NCBI RefSeq assembly: GCF_000242615.2
Contig: NZ_KI912269.1
Location: 230,566-294,565, forward strand
Length of the DNA stretch: 64,000 nucleotides
Source of the DNA: Holophaga foetida DSM 6591
GTDB taxonomy: Bacteria; Acidobacteriota; Holophagae; Holophagales; Holophagaceae
Direction: 5' to 3'
Below are positions 32,584 to 41,231 of the stretch, in pieces. Position 1 is the stretch's first letter. Every line of letters begins with the position of its first letter. The translations under genes and the position numbers were made by a program. The notes below the pieces were generated by a model. That model was not told where the DNA came from and did not search any database. It worked only from the letters and a program-made list of their open reading frames with translations.

Positions 32584-34004
32584 CAGAAGGTCGTCACCCG
32601 CATGGTGTTGGTGGAACCGGCGGTCCAGAGGGGGTGGCCCACAGTCATGACCACCTTGTCTCCGGGCTGGATACCACAGCGTTCCTTGAGGAGGGGTTCC
32701 ACGGAGGCCACCATCTCGCTGAGGTGCTGGGTCCTGGGCACGATAAGGCTCTGGACCCCCCGCAGGAGCCCCATCAGGCGGGCGTTGTGCTCGTTCGTGG
32801 TGGCCCCGAAGACCGGCACACTCCCTGCCAGGCGACTCACCAGCCTGACGCTCCCCCCCTTCTCGGTGAAGACGAGAAGGGCCTTGGCGTTGAGGTCCTC
32901 CGCCGCCCGGCAGGCTGCGAAAGCCACGGCGGCATCCGTCTGGAGAAGCATCCCATCGGACAGGCGATCAACTCGCCTCTCGGTATGGGGCTCGGCATGG
33001 TCATCGGCATCCTCGGCGATGCGGGCCAACCACTGCACCGCCTCCAGGGGGAACTTGCCCGCAGCACTCTCGGCGCTGAGCATCACGGCATCGGTGCCAT
33101 CCCAGATGGCATTGGCGATATCCGAGGACTCCGCCCGGGTGGGCTGGGGGCTCTCGATCATGCTTTCCAGCATCTGGGTGGCGGTGATGATGGGCTTCAT
33201 GGCCAGGCGGGCCTGGCGGATGATGTGCTTCTGGACGTGGGGCACCTTCTCCACCCCCAGCTCCACCCCCAGGTCGCCCCGGGCCACCATGACACCCCAG
33301 GCGGCGGCGAGGATCTCATCCAGGTTGTCCAGGGCCTTGGGGTGTTCGATCTTGGCAATGATGAACTGGCTGCCCCCGAAGGCCCGGATGGTGGCCGTCA
33401 GGGCCTGGATATCCGCCCCGGAGCGCACGAAGCTCTGGGCGAAGAGGTCCACCCCCTGCTCCACCCCCCACTTCACATCCTCGATGTCCTTGCTGGTGAG
33501 GGGTTCGATGGCCACGTCGATCCCCAGGGGATGGATCCCCTTCCGGCTCTTGAGAGCCCCCCCCACCAGCACCCTGCCTATCAGGTGATCTCCTCGGCAT
33601 TCCTGGATCTCCACCGAGAGGTTGCCATCGTCCAGGAGCCACTTCTGGCCAGGGCGGGCCCCCTCCATGAGTTCGGGGTGGGGGAGCGGCGCCGCCCAGG
33701 AGAAGCCGGAAGGGACGGACTGCCCCTCGCGGAAGAAGACGCCCAGTGTGCCAAGCTCCAGTTCCAGGGGATTATCCAGGATCCCGATACGCCACTTGGG
33801 CCCTTGGAGATCCAGGAAGACCGGGATCCGCCTGCCGACCTCCTCCGCCGTCCGACGGACCAGATCAAGCACCGCAGTCCGATCCTGGGGGGTCGAGTGG
33901 CTGGCATTGATCCGGATGGCATCTGTAATTTCAAGCACCTCGCGGAGCGGCCCCCCGTTGAGAAGAGCCGGACCTACCGTTGTCACCAGCTTGGTCTTGC
34001 GCAT
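32583..34004 (-). CDS. pyk: Pyruvate kinase
   Basis: Predicted 473 aa. It makes pyruvate and ATP from phosphoenolpyruvate, the last step of glycolysis. The N-terminal KTKLVTTVGPAL, IRINASHSTPQDR (family R-x-N-x-S-H), MVARGDLGVELG and TATQMLESMIESPQPTRAE motifs are all present, with GTDAVMLSAESAAGKFPLEA following. The C-terminal allosteric domain is complete. GGAGGAG precedes the ATG at 34004. The operon continues with the small membrane protein and sfsA. A ppdK gene at the window end would run the reverse reaction. Confidence 0.96.
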   Translation of the reverse strand: MRKTKLVTTVGPALLNGGPLREVLEITDAIRINASHSTPQDRTAVLDLVRRTAEEVGRRIPVFLDLQGPKWRIGILDNPLELELGTLGVFFREGQSVPSGFSWAAPLPHPELMEGARPGQKWLLDDGNLSVEIQECRGDHLIGRVLVGGALKSRKGIHPLGIDVAIEPLTSKDIEDVKWGVEQGVDLFAQSFVRSGADIQALTATIRAFGGSQFIIAKIEHPKALDNLDEILAAAWGVMVARGDLGVELGVEKVPHVQKHIIRQARLAMKPIITATQMLESMIESPQPTRAESSDIANAIWDGTDAVMLSAESAAGKFPLEAVQWLARIAEDADDHAEPHTERRVDRLSDGMLLQTDAAVAFAACRAAEDLNAKALLVFTEKGGSVRLVSRLAGSVPVFGATTNEHNARLMGLLRGVQSLIVPRTQHLSEMVASVEPLLKERCGIQPGDKVVMTVGHPLWTAGSTNTMRVTTF

Positions 34005-34141
34005 GATCTCCTCCGAATTCTCCACAAGCATTCCACAGTTTTTTCCACAGCCCGCAAGGCTTCCCGCAAAAAATTCCCCCTTCGCCTGAACCCTTCGGGG
34101 TGATACCTTACTCCACCCTGTCTATCCATGGAGATTTCAGA

Positions 34142-34369
34142 ATGCGCCAGCAGTTGGAGGATCTTGTCACCGAAATGGTCCGCAAGGAGATCCCCCTCGA
34201 TATGGCTGTGCGCGAATTCGAGCGCGCCTACCTCCTGCGGGTGCTGGAGGCCCACGACGGCAACCAGAGTGCCGCCGCCAAGCGCCTGGGTATCCATCGG
34301 AACACATTGTCCAAGAAGCTCGAGCCCCGTTTGGCCAGCCTGCGTTATCCTGCTGCCAGGGTGTGCTGA
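34142..34369 (+). CDS. Fis-type helix-turn-helix protein
   Basis: Predicted 75 aa, little more than a Fis-type DNA-binding domain: FERAYLLRVLEAHDGNQSAA followed by KRLGIHRNTLSKKLE, the C-terminal helix-turn-helix seen in Fis and NtrC-type activators. It lacks any partner domain, so it is a stand-alone nucleoid-type or regulatory protein. The ATG at 34142 follows GGAG (34131-34134); the frame extends upstream to 34100 without a ribosome site. It is divergent from pyk and 81 bases before gap. Confidence 0.75.
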   Translation: MRQQLEDLVTEMVRKEIPLDMAVREFERAYLLRVLEAHDGNQSAAAKRLGIHRNTLSKKLEPRLASLRYPAARVC

Positions 34370-34450
34370 CGGGAACATGGTCGCACCCCTTTGGTAAAAT
34401 CCGGCCAGAATGACATCTGCCCGGACCCTTTATACACAGGAGGCAGAGCC

Positions 34451-35446
34451 ATGACCAGGATTGGCATCAACGGATTCGGACGCATCGGCCGGATGGTTTT
34501 CCGCGCAGCGATCCAGAACTTCCCTGACATCGAGGTCGTGGGCATCAACGATCTGCTGGAGCCAGAGTATCTCGCCTACATGCTCCAGTTTGATTCGGTG
34601 CATGGCCGCTTCAAGGGTGAGGTCTCCGTGGAAGGCACGAACCTCATCGTCAACGGCAAGAAGATCCGCCTGACCGCCGTGAAGGATCCCGCCGAGCTGA
34701 AGTGGAACGAGGTGGGTGCGGACATCGTGGTGGAGAGCACCGGCCTCTTCCTCGACAAGGAAAGCGCCTCCAAGCACCTCAAGGCTGGCGCCAGGAAGGT
34801 GATCCTGTCGGCCCCCTCCAAGGACGACACCCCCATGTTCGTCTACGGTGTGAACGACAAGACCTACGCCGGGCAGGAGATCATCTCCAACGCCAGCTGC
34901 ACCACCAACTGCCTGGCCCCCGTGGCCAAGGTGCTGAACGACACCTTCGGCATCAAGCGCGGCCTCATGACCACCGTCCACGCCGCCACCGCTACCCAGA
35001 AGACCGTCGATGGCCCCTCCAACAAGGATTGGCGCGGCGGCCGGGGCATCCTGGAGAACATCATCCCCAGCTCCACCGGCGCCGCCAAGGCCGTGGGCAA
35101 GGTGATCCCCGAGCTCAACAAGAAGCTCACCGGCATGTCATTCCGGGTGCCCACCTCCGATGTCTCCGTGGTGGACCTCACCGTCGAGCTGAACAAGGAG
35201 GCCACCTACGACCAGATCTGCGCCGCCATGAAGACGGCGTCGGAAGGCCCCCTCAAGGGCATCCTGGGCTACACCACCCAGAAGGTCGTTTCCACGGATT
35301 TCCGCGGCGAGAGCTGCACCTCCGTCTTCGACGCTGAGGCCGGTATCGCCCTGGACCCCACCTTCGTCAAGGTTGTGTCCTGGTATGACAATGAGTGGGG
35401 CTACTCCAACAAGGTCCTGGAGATGGTCAAGGTCATCGCCAAGTAA
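34451..35446 (+). CDS. gap: Glyceraldehyde-3-phosphate dehydrogenase, type I
   Basis: Predicted 331 aa. It oxidises glyceraldehyde-3-phosphate to 1,3-bisphosphoglycerate with NAD+. The NAD fold IGINGFGRIGRMVFRAA, the catalytic cysteine in SNASCTTNCLAPVAKVL, and the C-terminal WYDNEWGYSNKVLEM are diagnostic. GGAGG (34439-34443) lies 7 bases before the ATG. A strong terminator follows. Glycolytic genes gap and pyk are divergent neighbours around the Fis-like gene. Confidence 0.98.
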   Translation: MTRIGINGFGRIGRMVFRAAIQNFPDIEVVGINDLLEPEYLAYMLQFDSVHGRFKGEVSVEGTNLIVNGKKIRLTAVKDPAELKWNEVGADIVVESTGLFLDKESASKHLKAGARKVILSAPSKDDTPMFVYGVNDKTYAGQEIISNASCTTNCLAPVAKVLNDTFGIKRGLMTTVHAATATQKTVDGPSNKDWRGGRGILENIIPSSTGAAKAVGKVIPELNKKLTGMSFRVPTSDVSVVDLTVELNKEATYDQICAAMKTASEGPLKGILGYTTQKVVSTDFRGESCTSVFDAEAGIALDPTFVKVVSWYDNEWGYSNKVLEMVKVIAK

Positions 35447-35465
35447 TATCCATTAGTCAACAATG

Positions 35466-35493
35466 AAAAAGCCGACCCCAGGGTCGGCTTTTT
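35466..35493 (+). terminator. Intrinsic terminator of gap
   Basis: AAAAAGCCGACCC (35466-35478) and GGGTCGGCTTTTT (35481-35493) form a perfect 13-bp stem ending in a T-run, 20 bases after the gap stop. Confidence 0.92.
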
Positions 35494-35561
35494 CATGCCT
35501 TGATCCAAGCGCACAGCCCAGGCAGACTTGAGGCAATTCCTTCCCAGCTTTGGAGACCCGC

Positions 35562-37970
35562 ATGACCCCTTTCCAGGACTTCATCGTGGCCTTCCAGCGG
35601 AGTATCAAGGCCTCGCAGATGTACGGGCCTCATCACCCCCGCAACCTCGAGTTCATGCGGGCCCTGGAGGCCGCGTATGCGGAGTTCCTTCGGGGACGCG
35701 CCCAGGTCCAGCTCGCCGCCCGAAATGGGCGCATGTTCGTGGACAAGGTCCCGGAGGACGCGGGCAATCTCCAGATCGGGGCCATGGCCAAGGGTTTTGA
35801 AGAGCGCTCCGTCCATGCCCTCATGCTCTATCCCGGGGCCACCGTGGAGGAGCTCCAGGCCCTGCTCCAGGTCCTCGGACAGAAGCCTGGGGACCTGCGG
35901 GAGGCCGGAGGCGCCAAGCGGGTGCTGGAAGACCGGGGGGTCACCCATATCCGGATACTGGCCACCCGCCTGGAAGAGGTGACTGAGGCGGGCGAAGTGG
36001 CTGCCGCCCTGCTGGAATCCGTCGCAGACCTGACCAGCGCCCGCCACTTCGGAGAGATGCCCACCGGCGAGGAAGCCCAGCGGGCCACCTGGGCCTTCGG
36101 AAGAGGCGGGGGAGCCCCCGAGGGAAGCGATCCAGGCATGCCCCGCCCGGTCCCCATGCGCAGCACCATGGCCGCCGCCCAGACGGGCCGCCCCATCCCC
36201 ACTCTCGTGGAACAGATGCAGTCCTTCCTCCTCGCCCTGGCCGGGGTCGGCCAGGGCCCTGCAGACCTTTCGGGACTGGGGGACTTTATGGAACGCCAGG
36301 GCCTGGACCGCCAGGGTGCCCAACCCACCACACAAGGGGTCCTCAATCAGGCGGTCACGGGCCTGCCATCGGGCCCCCGCCTGGGGGTGCTCCTGGGAGC
36401 GGCAGGAATGCGCTCCGGCCCACTTCGCAACACCCTGGGGCGCCTGGCCGGCACCCAGGGGGTTTCCACCCTCGCCCAGGCCTACCTCAAGGGCTCCCTC
36501 ACCCTCGAGGAGCTGGGCAGCCACTCCGACAAACTGCGGACCATGAGCCCCTCACCGGAGCGATGGGGGGACCAGCTCGCCCAGGCCCTCCAGCAGGGAG
36601 GCGTGTCCGAGGAACAGTTGAAAGATCTGCTGGAGGTCCTGACCTGGGATTCCCAGCCCCCGGAAACGAAACTCGCCAAGCTTCTCAAGGACCAGCGGGT
36701 CTTCGAGATCCCCACGGAAAAGGTCCTGACCTTCCTTCGGGAGCTGCTGGAAGGGGGAAAGATCACCGAATTCCTGCGCCTGCTGCGCCACTACGGCAGC
36801 GGCCTCACGGCCCCCGCCCTGGCCCGTCGCAAAATGGTAGCCGAGGCCTTCGTCACCATCACCGACTGGGTGGATATCCCGGGCATGCCCCTCGGGGCGG
36901 TCCAGGAGTTGGAGCTCCTTATGGCGCAAGCCTGGAGCCGCGAAAAGGATCCCGTGGTCCACACCTTGACCTCCAAGGCGGTGGAACACCTCCTGTGGCA
37001 CTGGGTCCAGCAGGGGGATCCGCACCGCATGGCAACCCTCCTGGGCGAGCTGCAGGACGTGTCCACGGAACTGAGTCCTCCCGCGTCCTGGAAGTCCGAG
37101 GCGACCCGGGATCTGCTGAGTCGCCTGGGCAGCCCGGAACGTGTGGGAGCCATTCTCGACCGCATTCCTGGAATTGACCGCAGGGACGTCGCTGACCAGG
37201 TGCTTCCCTACCTCCAGATGCTGGGAGCCACAGGAGTGAACCTGCTGGTGGAACGCTTGGCCCAGGAACCGGACCGCACCCGGCGGAGCCGATTCCTGGA
37301 GACCCTGAAGGCCTGTGGGTCCGTCTCGGAAGCCCCCCTCCTGGAGTCCCTCCACTCCCCAGACTGGTTCGTGGTCCGTAACGCCCTCATCGTCCTGGCG
37401 GAAGTGGCAGGACCAGATCGGATTCCGGATATTCAGGCCTGTCTCACCCACGAAGATGCCCGGGTCAGGCGGGCCGCGGTCCGCGCCATCGGGCGCCTGG
37501 GGGGCCGATCCGCCGAGAACGCCATCCTCCCCCTGCTCTTCCAGAATGAGCCAGAAACCCAGATCGAGGTGCTCTTCACCCTTGCGGAACTGAACAGCAA
37601 AAACGCCGTTCCCGGACTGCTGCACTTCCTCAGGACCTTCAAGGCCAAGGGAAACCCGAGCCAGGAGAAAGTGCGGGAGAAGACCATCGAGGTGCTTGGG
37701 ATCCTCAGATCTCCCTCCGTGATCCACGTTCTGGAAGGGCTGCTTTCGCGGCACCGCCGCTTCTTCATGGAAAGCAAGGAGCCCCTCAACATCCGCCTCG
37801 CCGCCCTCCGGGCTCTCCTCATCCAGGAGAGCCCGGAAGCCCAGGCGATCGTATCAAGGATTCTGGATACCGAGCCCAAGGGCCCAGAGCAGCAGGCCCT
37901 CCAGAAGGCCCTTACGGAGTTCCTTGGAGCCGTTCGTCCATCGCCCGCAGGCGAAGCGCCATCTCAGTGA
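35562..37970 (+). CDS. Large HEAT-repeat protein of unknown function
   Basis: Predicted 802 aa, soluble. The N-terminal ~150 residues (FQRSIKASQMYGPHHPRNLEFMRALE...) form a helical domain of a type I have no function for; a flexible Pro/Gly region follows (about 185-215). The C-terminal part, from roughly residue 530, contains HEAT/PBS-lyase-like repeats (for example HSPDWFVVRNALIVLAEVAG, THEDARVRRAAVRAIGRLGG). Such repeats form scaffolds for protein binding. The ATG at 35562 has GGAG nine bases upstream. The 3' end overlaps the convergent YihY-type gene by 59 bases. Confidence 0.7.
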   Translation: MTPFQDFIVAFQRSIKASQMYGPHHPRNLEFMRALEAAYAEFLRGRAQVQLAARNGRMFVDKVPEDAGNLQIGAMAKGFEERSVHALMLYPGATVEELQALLQVLGQKPGDLREAGGAKRVLEDRGVTHIRILATRLEEVTEAGEVAAALLESVADLTSARHFGEMPTGEEAQRATWAFGRGGGAPEGSDPGMPRPVPMRSTMAAAQTGRPIPTLVEQMQSFLLALAGVGQGPADLSGLGDFMERQGLDRQGAQPTTQGVLNQAVTGLPSGPRLGVLLGAAGMRSGPLRNTLGRLAGTQGVSTLAQAYLKGSLTLEELGSHSDKLRTMSPSPERWGDQLAQALQQGGVSEEQLKDLLEVLTWDSQPPETKLAKLLKDQRVFEIPTEKVLTFLRELLEGGKITEFLRLLRHYGSGLTAPALARRKMVAEAFVTITDWVDIPGMPLGAVQELELLMAQAWSREKDPVVHTLTSKAVEHLLWHWVQQGDPHRMATLLGELQDVSTELSPPASWKSEATRDLLSRLGSPERVGAILDRIPGIDRRDVADQVLPYLQMLGATGVNLLVERLAQEPDRTRRSRFLETLKACGSVSEAPLLESLHSPDWFVVRNALIVLAEVAGPDRIPDIQACLTHEDARVRRAAVRAIGRLGGRSAENAILPLLFQNEPETQIEVLFTLAELNSKNAVPGLLHFLRTFKAKGNPSQEKVREKTIEVLGILRSPSVIHVLEGLLSRHRRFFMESKEPLNIRLAALRALLIQESPEAQAIVSRILDTEPKGPEQQALQKALTEFLGAVRPSPAGEAPSQ

Positions 37971-39138
37971 GCATATCCCGGACCATGTCCGGGAACTCCC
38001 GCATGAGGGTATCCATGCTCTGCTCGTGGACCAGCAGGCATTCGCAGGGTTCGAGGGCGATGGCCGTGGCGGATCGCTCCTGACCCAGCAGGAAGCTCAT
38101 CTCGCCGAAAAAGCCCCCGGGCTCCAGCACGGCGATCTCCTGATCTCCCCGCTGGATGCTGACCCGCCCCCGCAGGATGTAGAACATCTCCTGCCCGCGT
38201 TCCCCTTCACGGAAGAAGACCTGGCCCAAGGGCACCTGCAGCAGGAAGTGATGCTGCCCGAAGCGGGAAGGGACGGCCGTGCCCTCCAAGAATCGCCGGA
38301 GGAGAAGAGCCTCCTTGCGGTTCAGTGCGGCCATCACCTCGGCTCCCAGGAGCAGGACCGCCATGGAGTAGTAGATCCAGATGAAGATGACGAAGAGGGA
38401 TTTGAAGGACCCGAAGGCCAGGCCGTACCCCGGATTGTGGAGCAGGAAGAGCGTGAAGCCTGGCTTCAGGAGGAACCAGAGGAAGGCTGTGGTCAGGGCC
38501 CCGGCCAGGAGGTGCAGGCGCTTGATCCTGGGGGCAAAAGCCGCATACAGCCCCAACAACAGCAGCACCGTCAGCAGGTAGGGGCCGAGGGTCTTGAGCC
38601 AGAGCGGGGGGACCAGGGGCACCCCCAGGCGGTTCAGGAAGTTGAGAGCCACCCCCGCGCTGGCCAGCGCGGCCGCACCGAGGATGACAACCATGGACGC
38701 ACCGAGATCTACCCCCTTGGAGATCCAAAGGGGCCTGGAGGGACGCACCTTGAAGATGTGGTTCAGGATGCTGCGGAAGGCCGCCACCAGGGGCGTGAGG
38801 CTCCAGACAAGAAGCAGCAGGTTCACCGTACCGACCCCGCGCTTGTGGCGAGCGATGGCACCCACCTCCCTGAGGATCACCCCCCCGAAATCTGGCAGGA
38901 GCTCGTTGACCAGCTCCGCAGTCTTCTGCATGGCCTTCTGGGACGATCCGATCCCCAACCCCAGGACGAAGGTCAGGAGCAGGAGCGCGGGAATGATGGC
39001 GAGAGAGGTGTAGAAGGCCAGGGAGGAGGCCTGACGCCAGTCGTCATTGCGAAGGAAGGCCGCAACAGTCTCCCGCAGGACGACCCAGGTGTGGTTCCAG
39101 CCCGCCCGGATAGCCTCCCATACCATTTGAAGGTCCAT
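37912..39138 (-). CDS. YihY-type membrane protein fused to cNMP-binding domain
   Basis: Predicted 408 aa. Residues ~1-275 are a YihY/virulence-factor-BrkB (UPF0761) domain with about six transmembrane helices (ASSLAFYTSLAIIPALLLL, GTVNLLLLVWSLTPLVAAF, FVIFIWIYYSMAVLLLGAEV). Residues ~300-400 are a cyclic-nucleotide-binding-like domain (VFFREGERGQEMFYILRGRV, then PGGFFGEMSFLLGQERSATA), where GGFFGEMSFL..ERSAT matches the phosphate-binding cassette. YihY proteins are usually single-domain, so this fusion suggests a transport or envelope function gated by cAMP, cGMP or another ligand. The start is uncertain (39138 preferred, 39183 possible). Confidence 0.82.
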   Translation of the reverse strand: MDLQMVWEAIRAGWNHTWVVLRETVAAFLRNDDWRQASSLAFYTSLAIIPALLLLTFVLGLGIGSSQKAMQKTAELVNELLPDFGGVILREVGAIARHKRGVGTVNLLLLVWSLTPLVAAFRSILNHIFKVRPSRPLWISKGVDLGASMVVILGAAALASAGVALNFLNRLGVPLVPPLWLKTLGPYLLTVLLLLGLYAAFAPRIKRLHLLAGALTTAFLWFLLKPGFTLFLLHNPGYGLAFGSFKSLFVIFIWIYYSMAVLLLGAEVMAALNRKEALLLRRFLEGTAVPSRFGQHHFLLQVPLGQVFFREGERGQEMFYILRGRVSIQRGDQEIAVLEPGGFFGEMSFLLGQERSATAIALEPCECLLVHEQSMDTLMREFPDMVRDMLTEMALRLRAMDERLQGTP

Positions 39139-39212
39139 GCCTTCCCGTGTTTCCCGCAAGCAATGCCTCCAGTCAGCTTCCATCCTGCCACGGCAACGGA
39201 TACCCTGGGCGA

Positions 39213-40394
39213 ATGGAGCCACAACGGGCCATCCTCACAGGGCAGCAGATCGGCGCGGGCTGGACGCCGGCTCTTTCCGTCGTCAAGGCCCTCACCGCCC
39301 TGGTGGAAGCCCGCCGGAAGGGCCTCCGGGCCATCTACTGGATGGCGGACGAAGACCACGACCGCCAGGAGGTGGCCCAGACCGTCGGGCTCCAGGGCCA
39401 GCGCCTCGTGCCCCACCGATTCCGCTTCCAGGCCCCGGAGGGAACCGCCACGGGCTGGTTGCCCTGGATGGAGTCCCACCAGGGAGAGGCCGAGACCCTG
39501 TGGGGTCCCCTTCCCCAACCCGCCAGCCCCGATCTGCGGGGCCACGCCCTGGCCCTGGGCCAGCCCCTGTGGGACCTTGGCATCGAACCTTTCTCGCCGA
39601 CCAGGACGGAGGCCAGGGCCTCCATCCAGGCGGAACTGGAGCGTTGGCGAGCCCTGGACCTGGAGAGTGACCTCTTCCGCCAAGCCGAACGCCTTGTCGT
39701 CGAAGGCGCCCCCCTGCCGCTGGATCCCCGCAACCAGGCCGCGTGGTTCCGCCTGGATCCCCGAAGCGGTATCCGTCGCCGCCTCGACAGGGGGGAGCTT
39801 TGTCCCAGAGGCTGGTGGCTGAGCCCGGGAGCGGCCCTGCGCCCTCTCATGCAGTCCCTCCTGCTTCCTGTGGAGGGAGCGGTGCTGGGCCCAGCAGAGC
39901 GGGCCTACTGGCGATTGGCGGAACCCCTCTGGGAACGGGTCGGCCTCCAGGCCCCCCGCATCATCCCCCGCCCCACGGTCTACCTGGTCCCGCCGGGTCT
40001 CAACCTGGATCAGGAGGCCCTGGCCGCCATCCAGGCGGGTCGCTGGGAGGCCTTCCGGGATGCCCCCCTGCCCCAGCCCTCAGAGAGGCTCGGCTTCCTT
40101 CCCCCGGATCCCGCCTGGGGCAAGGCCCTGACGGAACGATTCGAAAGGGAGATGGCGCGGACGAAACGGCGCCTCGAGAAACTGGACCGCCGCCTCCTCC
40201 GGGACGCCGCCGCCCATCGTTTCGGAGGAGACCCGGAGCGCCTGCGCCAGCAGCTCTTCCCCTTCGATCGGCCCCAGGAACGGGTGCTTCCCGGAATCCA
40301 CTGGCTCCGCGATCCACAGCTCCTCCAGCGCATCATGGAAGGGCTGGAGAGCGGAGAGTCCCTCGTCTTCGTGGACACTCTTTCTTTTCTTTGA
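39213..40394 (+). CDS. bshC: Compact BshC-type cysteine ligase
   Basis: Predicted 393 aa. BshC adds cysteine to glucosaminyl-malate, the last step of bacillithiol synthesis. The core opening AILTGQQIGAGWTPALSVVK, WMADEDHDRQEV and the near-terminal FGGDPERLRQQLFPFDRPQE are BshC signatures. Known BshC proteins are about 540 residues, so this one lacks roughly the first 70 residues and internal sequence, yet the end is complete and the frame open. The next gene, bshB1, supports the call. The ATG at 39213 has no strong ribosome site. Confidence 0.85.
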   Translation: MEPQRAILTGQQIGAGWTPALSVVKALTALVEARRKGLRAIYWMADEDHDRQEVAQTVGLQGQRLVPHRFRFQAPEGTATGWLPWMESHQGEAETLWGPLPQPASPDLRGHALALGQPLWDLGIEPFSPTRTEARASIQAELERWRALDLESDLFRQAERLVVEGAPLPLDPRNQAAWFRLDPRSGIRRRLDRGELCPRGWWLSPGAALRPLMQSLLLPVEGAVLGPAERAYWRLAEPLWERVGLQAPRIIPRPTVYLVPPGLNLDQEALAAIQAGRWEAFRDAPLPQPSERLGFLPPDPAWGKALTERFEREMARTKRRLEKLDRRLLRDAAAHRFGGDPERLRQQLFPFDRPQERVLPGIHWLRDPQLLQRIMEGLESGESLVFVDTLSFL

Positions 40395-40425
40395 AACCCG
40401 CGTCCTTACCTGAAGCAGGTCTGCC

Positions 40426-41148
40426 ATGAGCCATGAAGCCAACCTCGATCTCCTCGTCCTGGGTGCCCACCCCGACGATGCCGAAGTGCACGCTGGGGGC
40501 CTCCTGGCCCTGGCCGCCAAGCGGGGCCTGAAAGCGGCCATCCTCGACGCCACGGCCGGGGATCTGGGCACACGAGGTACCGCTGCCCTGCGCCACCAGG
40601 AGGCCATGGAGGCCGCCCGGATCCTGGGGGTCCACCGGATCATCCTGGACTTCCCCGATGCGCGCTTCGACGAAAGCGAGGCTTACCGCATCACCCTCAT
40701 GGAGCAGTTCCGCCTCCTGCGTCCCCAGGTGCTGATCCTGCCCCACCCCGAGGACCACCACCCCGACCACCGCCGCATCCACCGCATCGGTCGGGAGGCA
40801 GCCTACTACGCAGGACTCCGCAACTACCCCTGTGAAGGCCAGCCCTTCCGCCCCAGCGCCGTGGCCTGGGTCGGCGGCGTCAACCCGCCCACGGCGCCGG
40901 ACCTGGTGGTGGATGTCTCCGAGGTCTGGGAGCAGCGCATGGCCGCCTTCGATGCCTTCGGCAGCCAGTTCACCCAGAACCCCGATCTGCCCGCCACCCG
41001 CATCGCGCACCCCTCCTTCCGCCGCGGCATTGAGGGCCGCTCCATGCACTGGGGCAGCCTCCTGGGCTGCAACCATGCCGAAGGCATCTGGTGCGAGAAG
41101 CCCGTGGCACCGGCCCTGCTGGAACTCCTGGCAAAGCTGAAGCCCTGA
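40426..41148 (+). CDS. bshB1: BshB1-type GlcNAc-malate deacetylase
   Basis: Predicted 240 aa, LmbE/PIG-L family zinc deacetylase that removes the acetyl group from N-acetylglucosaminyl-malate in bacillithiol synthesis. The zinc-site motif LVLGAHPDDAEVHAGG and the second ligand region LPHPEDHHPDHRRIHRI are intact, as is the BshB1-typical end region ARIAHPSFRRGIEGRSMHWG-like stretch. It lies 31 bases after bshC with AGCAGG upstream. BshA, the first enzyme, is not in the window. Confidence 0.92.
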   Translation: MSHEANLDLLVLGAHPDDAEVHAGGLLALAAKRGLKAAILDATAGDLGTRGTAALRHQEAMEAARILGVHRIILDFPDARFDESEAYRITLMEQFRLLRPQVLILPHPEDHHPDHRRIHRIGREAAYYAGLRNYPCEGQPFRPSAVAWVGGVNPPTAPDLVVDVSEVWEQRMAAFDAFGSQFTQNPDLPATRIAHPSFRRGIEGRSMHWGSLLGCNHAEGIWCEKPVAPALLELLAKLKP

Positions 41149-41168
41149 ACGGCTGGGGTACGTACGTG

Positions 41169-41199
41169 AGAACGCCCGCACGATGAGTGCGGGCGTTCT
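41169..41199 (+). terminator. Intrinsic terminator of bshC-bshB1
   Basis: AGAACGCCCGCAC (41169-41181) pairs perfectly with GTGCGGGCGTTCT (41187-41199) around GATGA. It can also serve the convergent flavoprotein gene. Confidence 0.75.
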
Positions 41200-41231
41200 G
41201 CATCCATCCGGGAGCGTGGCCCCGGAAACCC

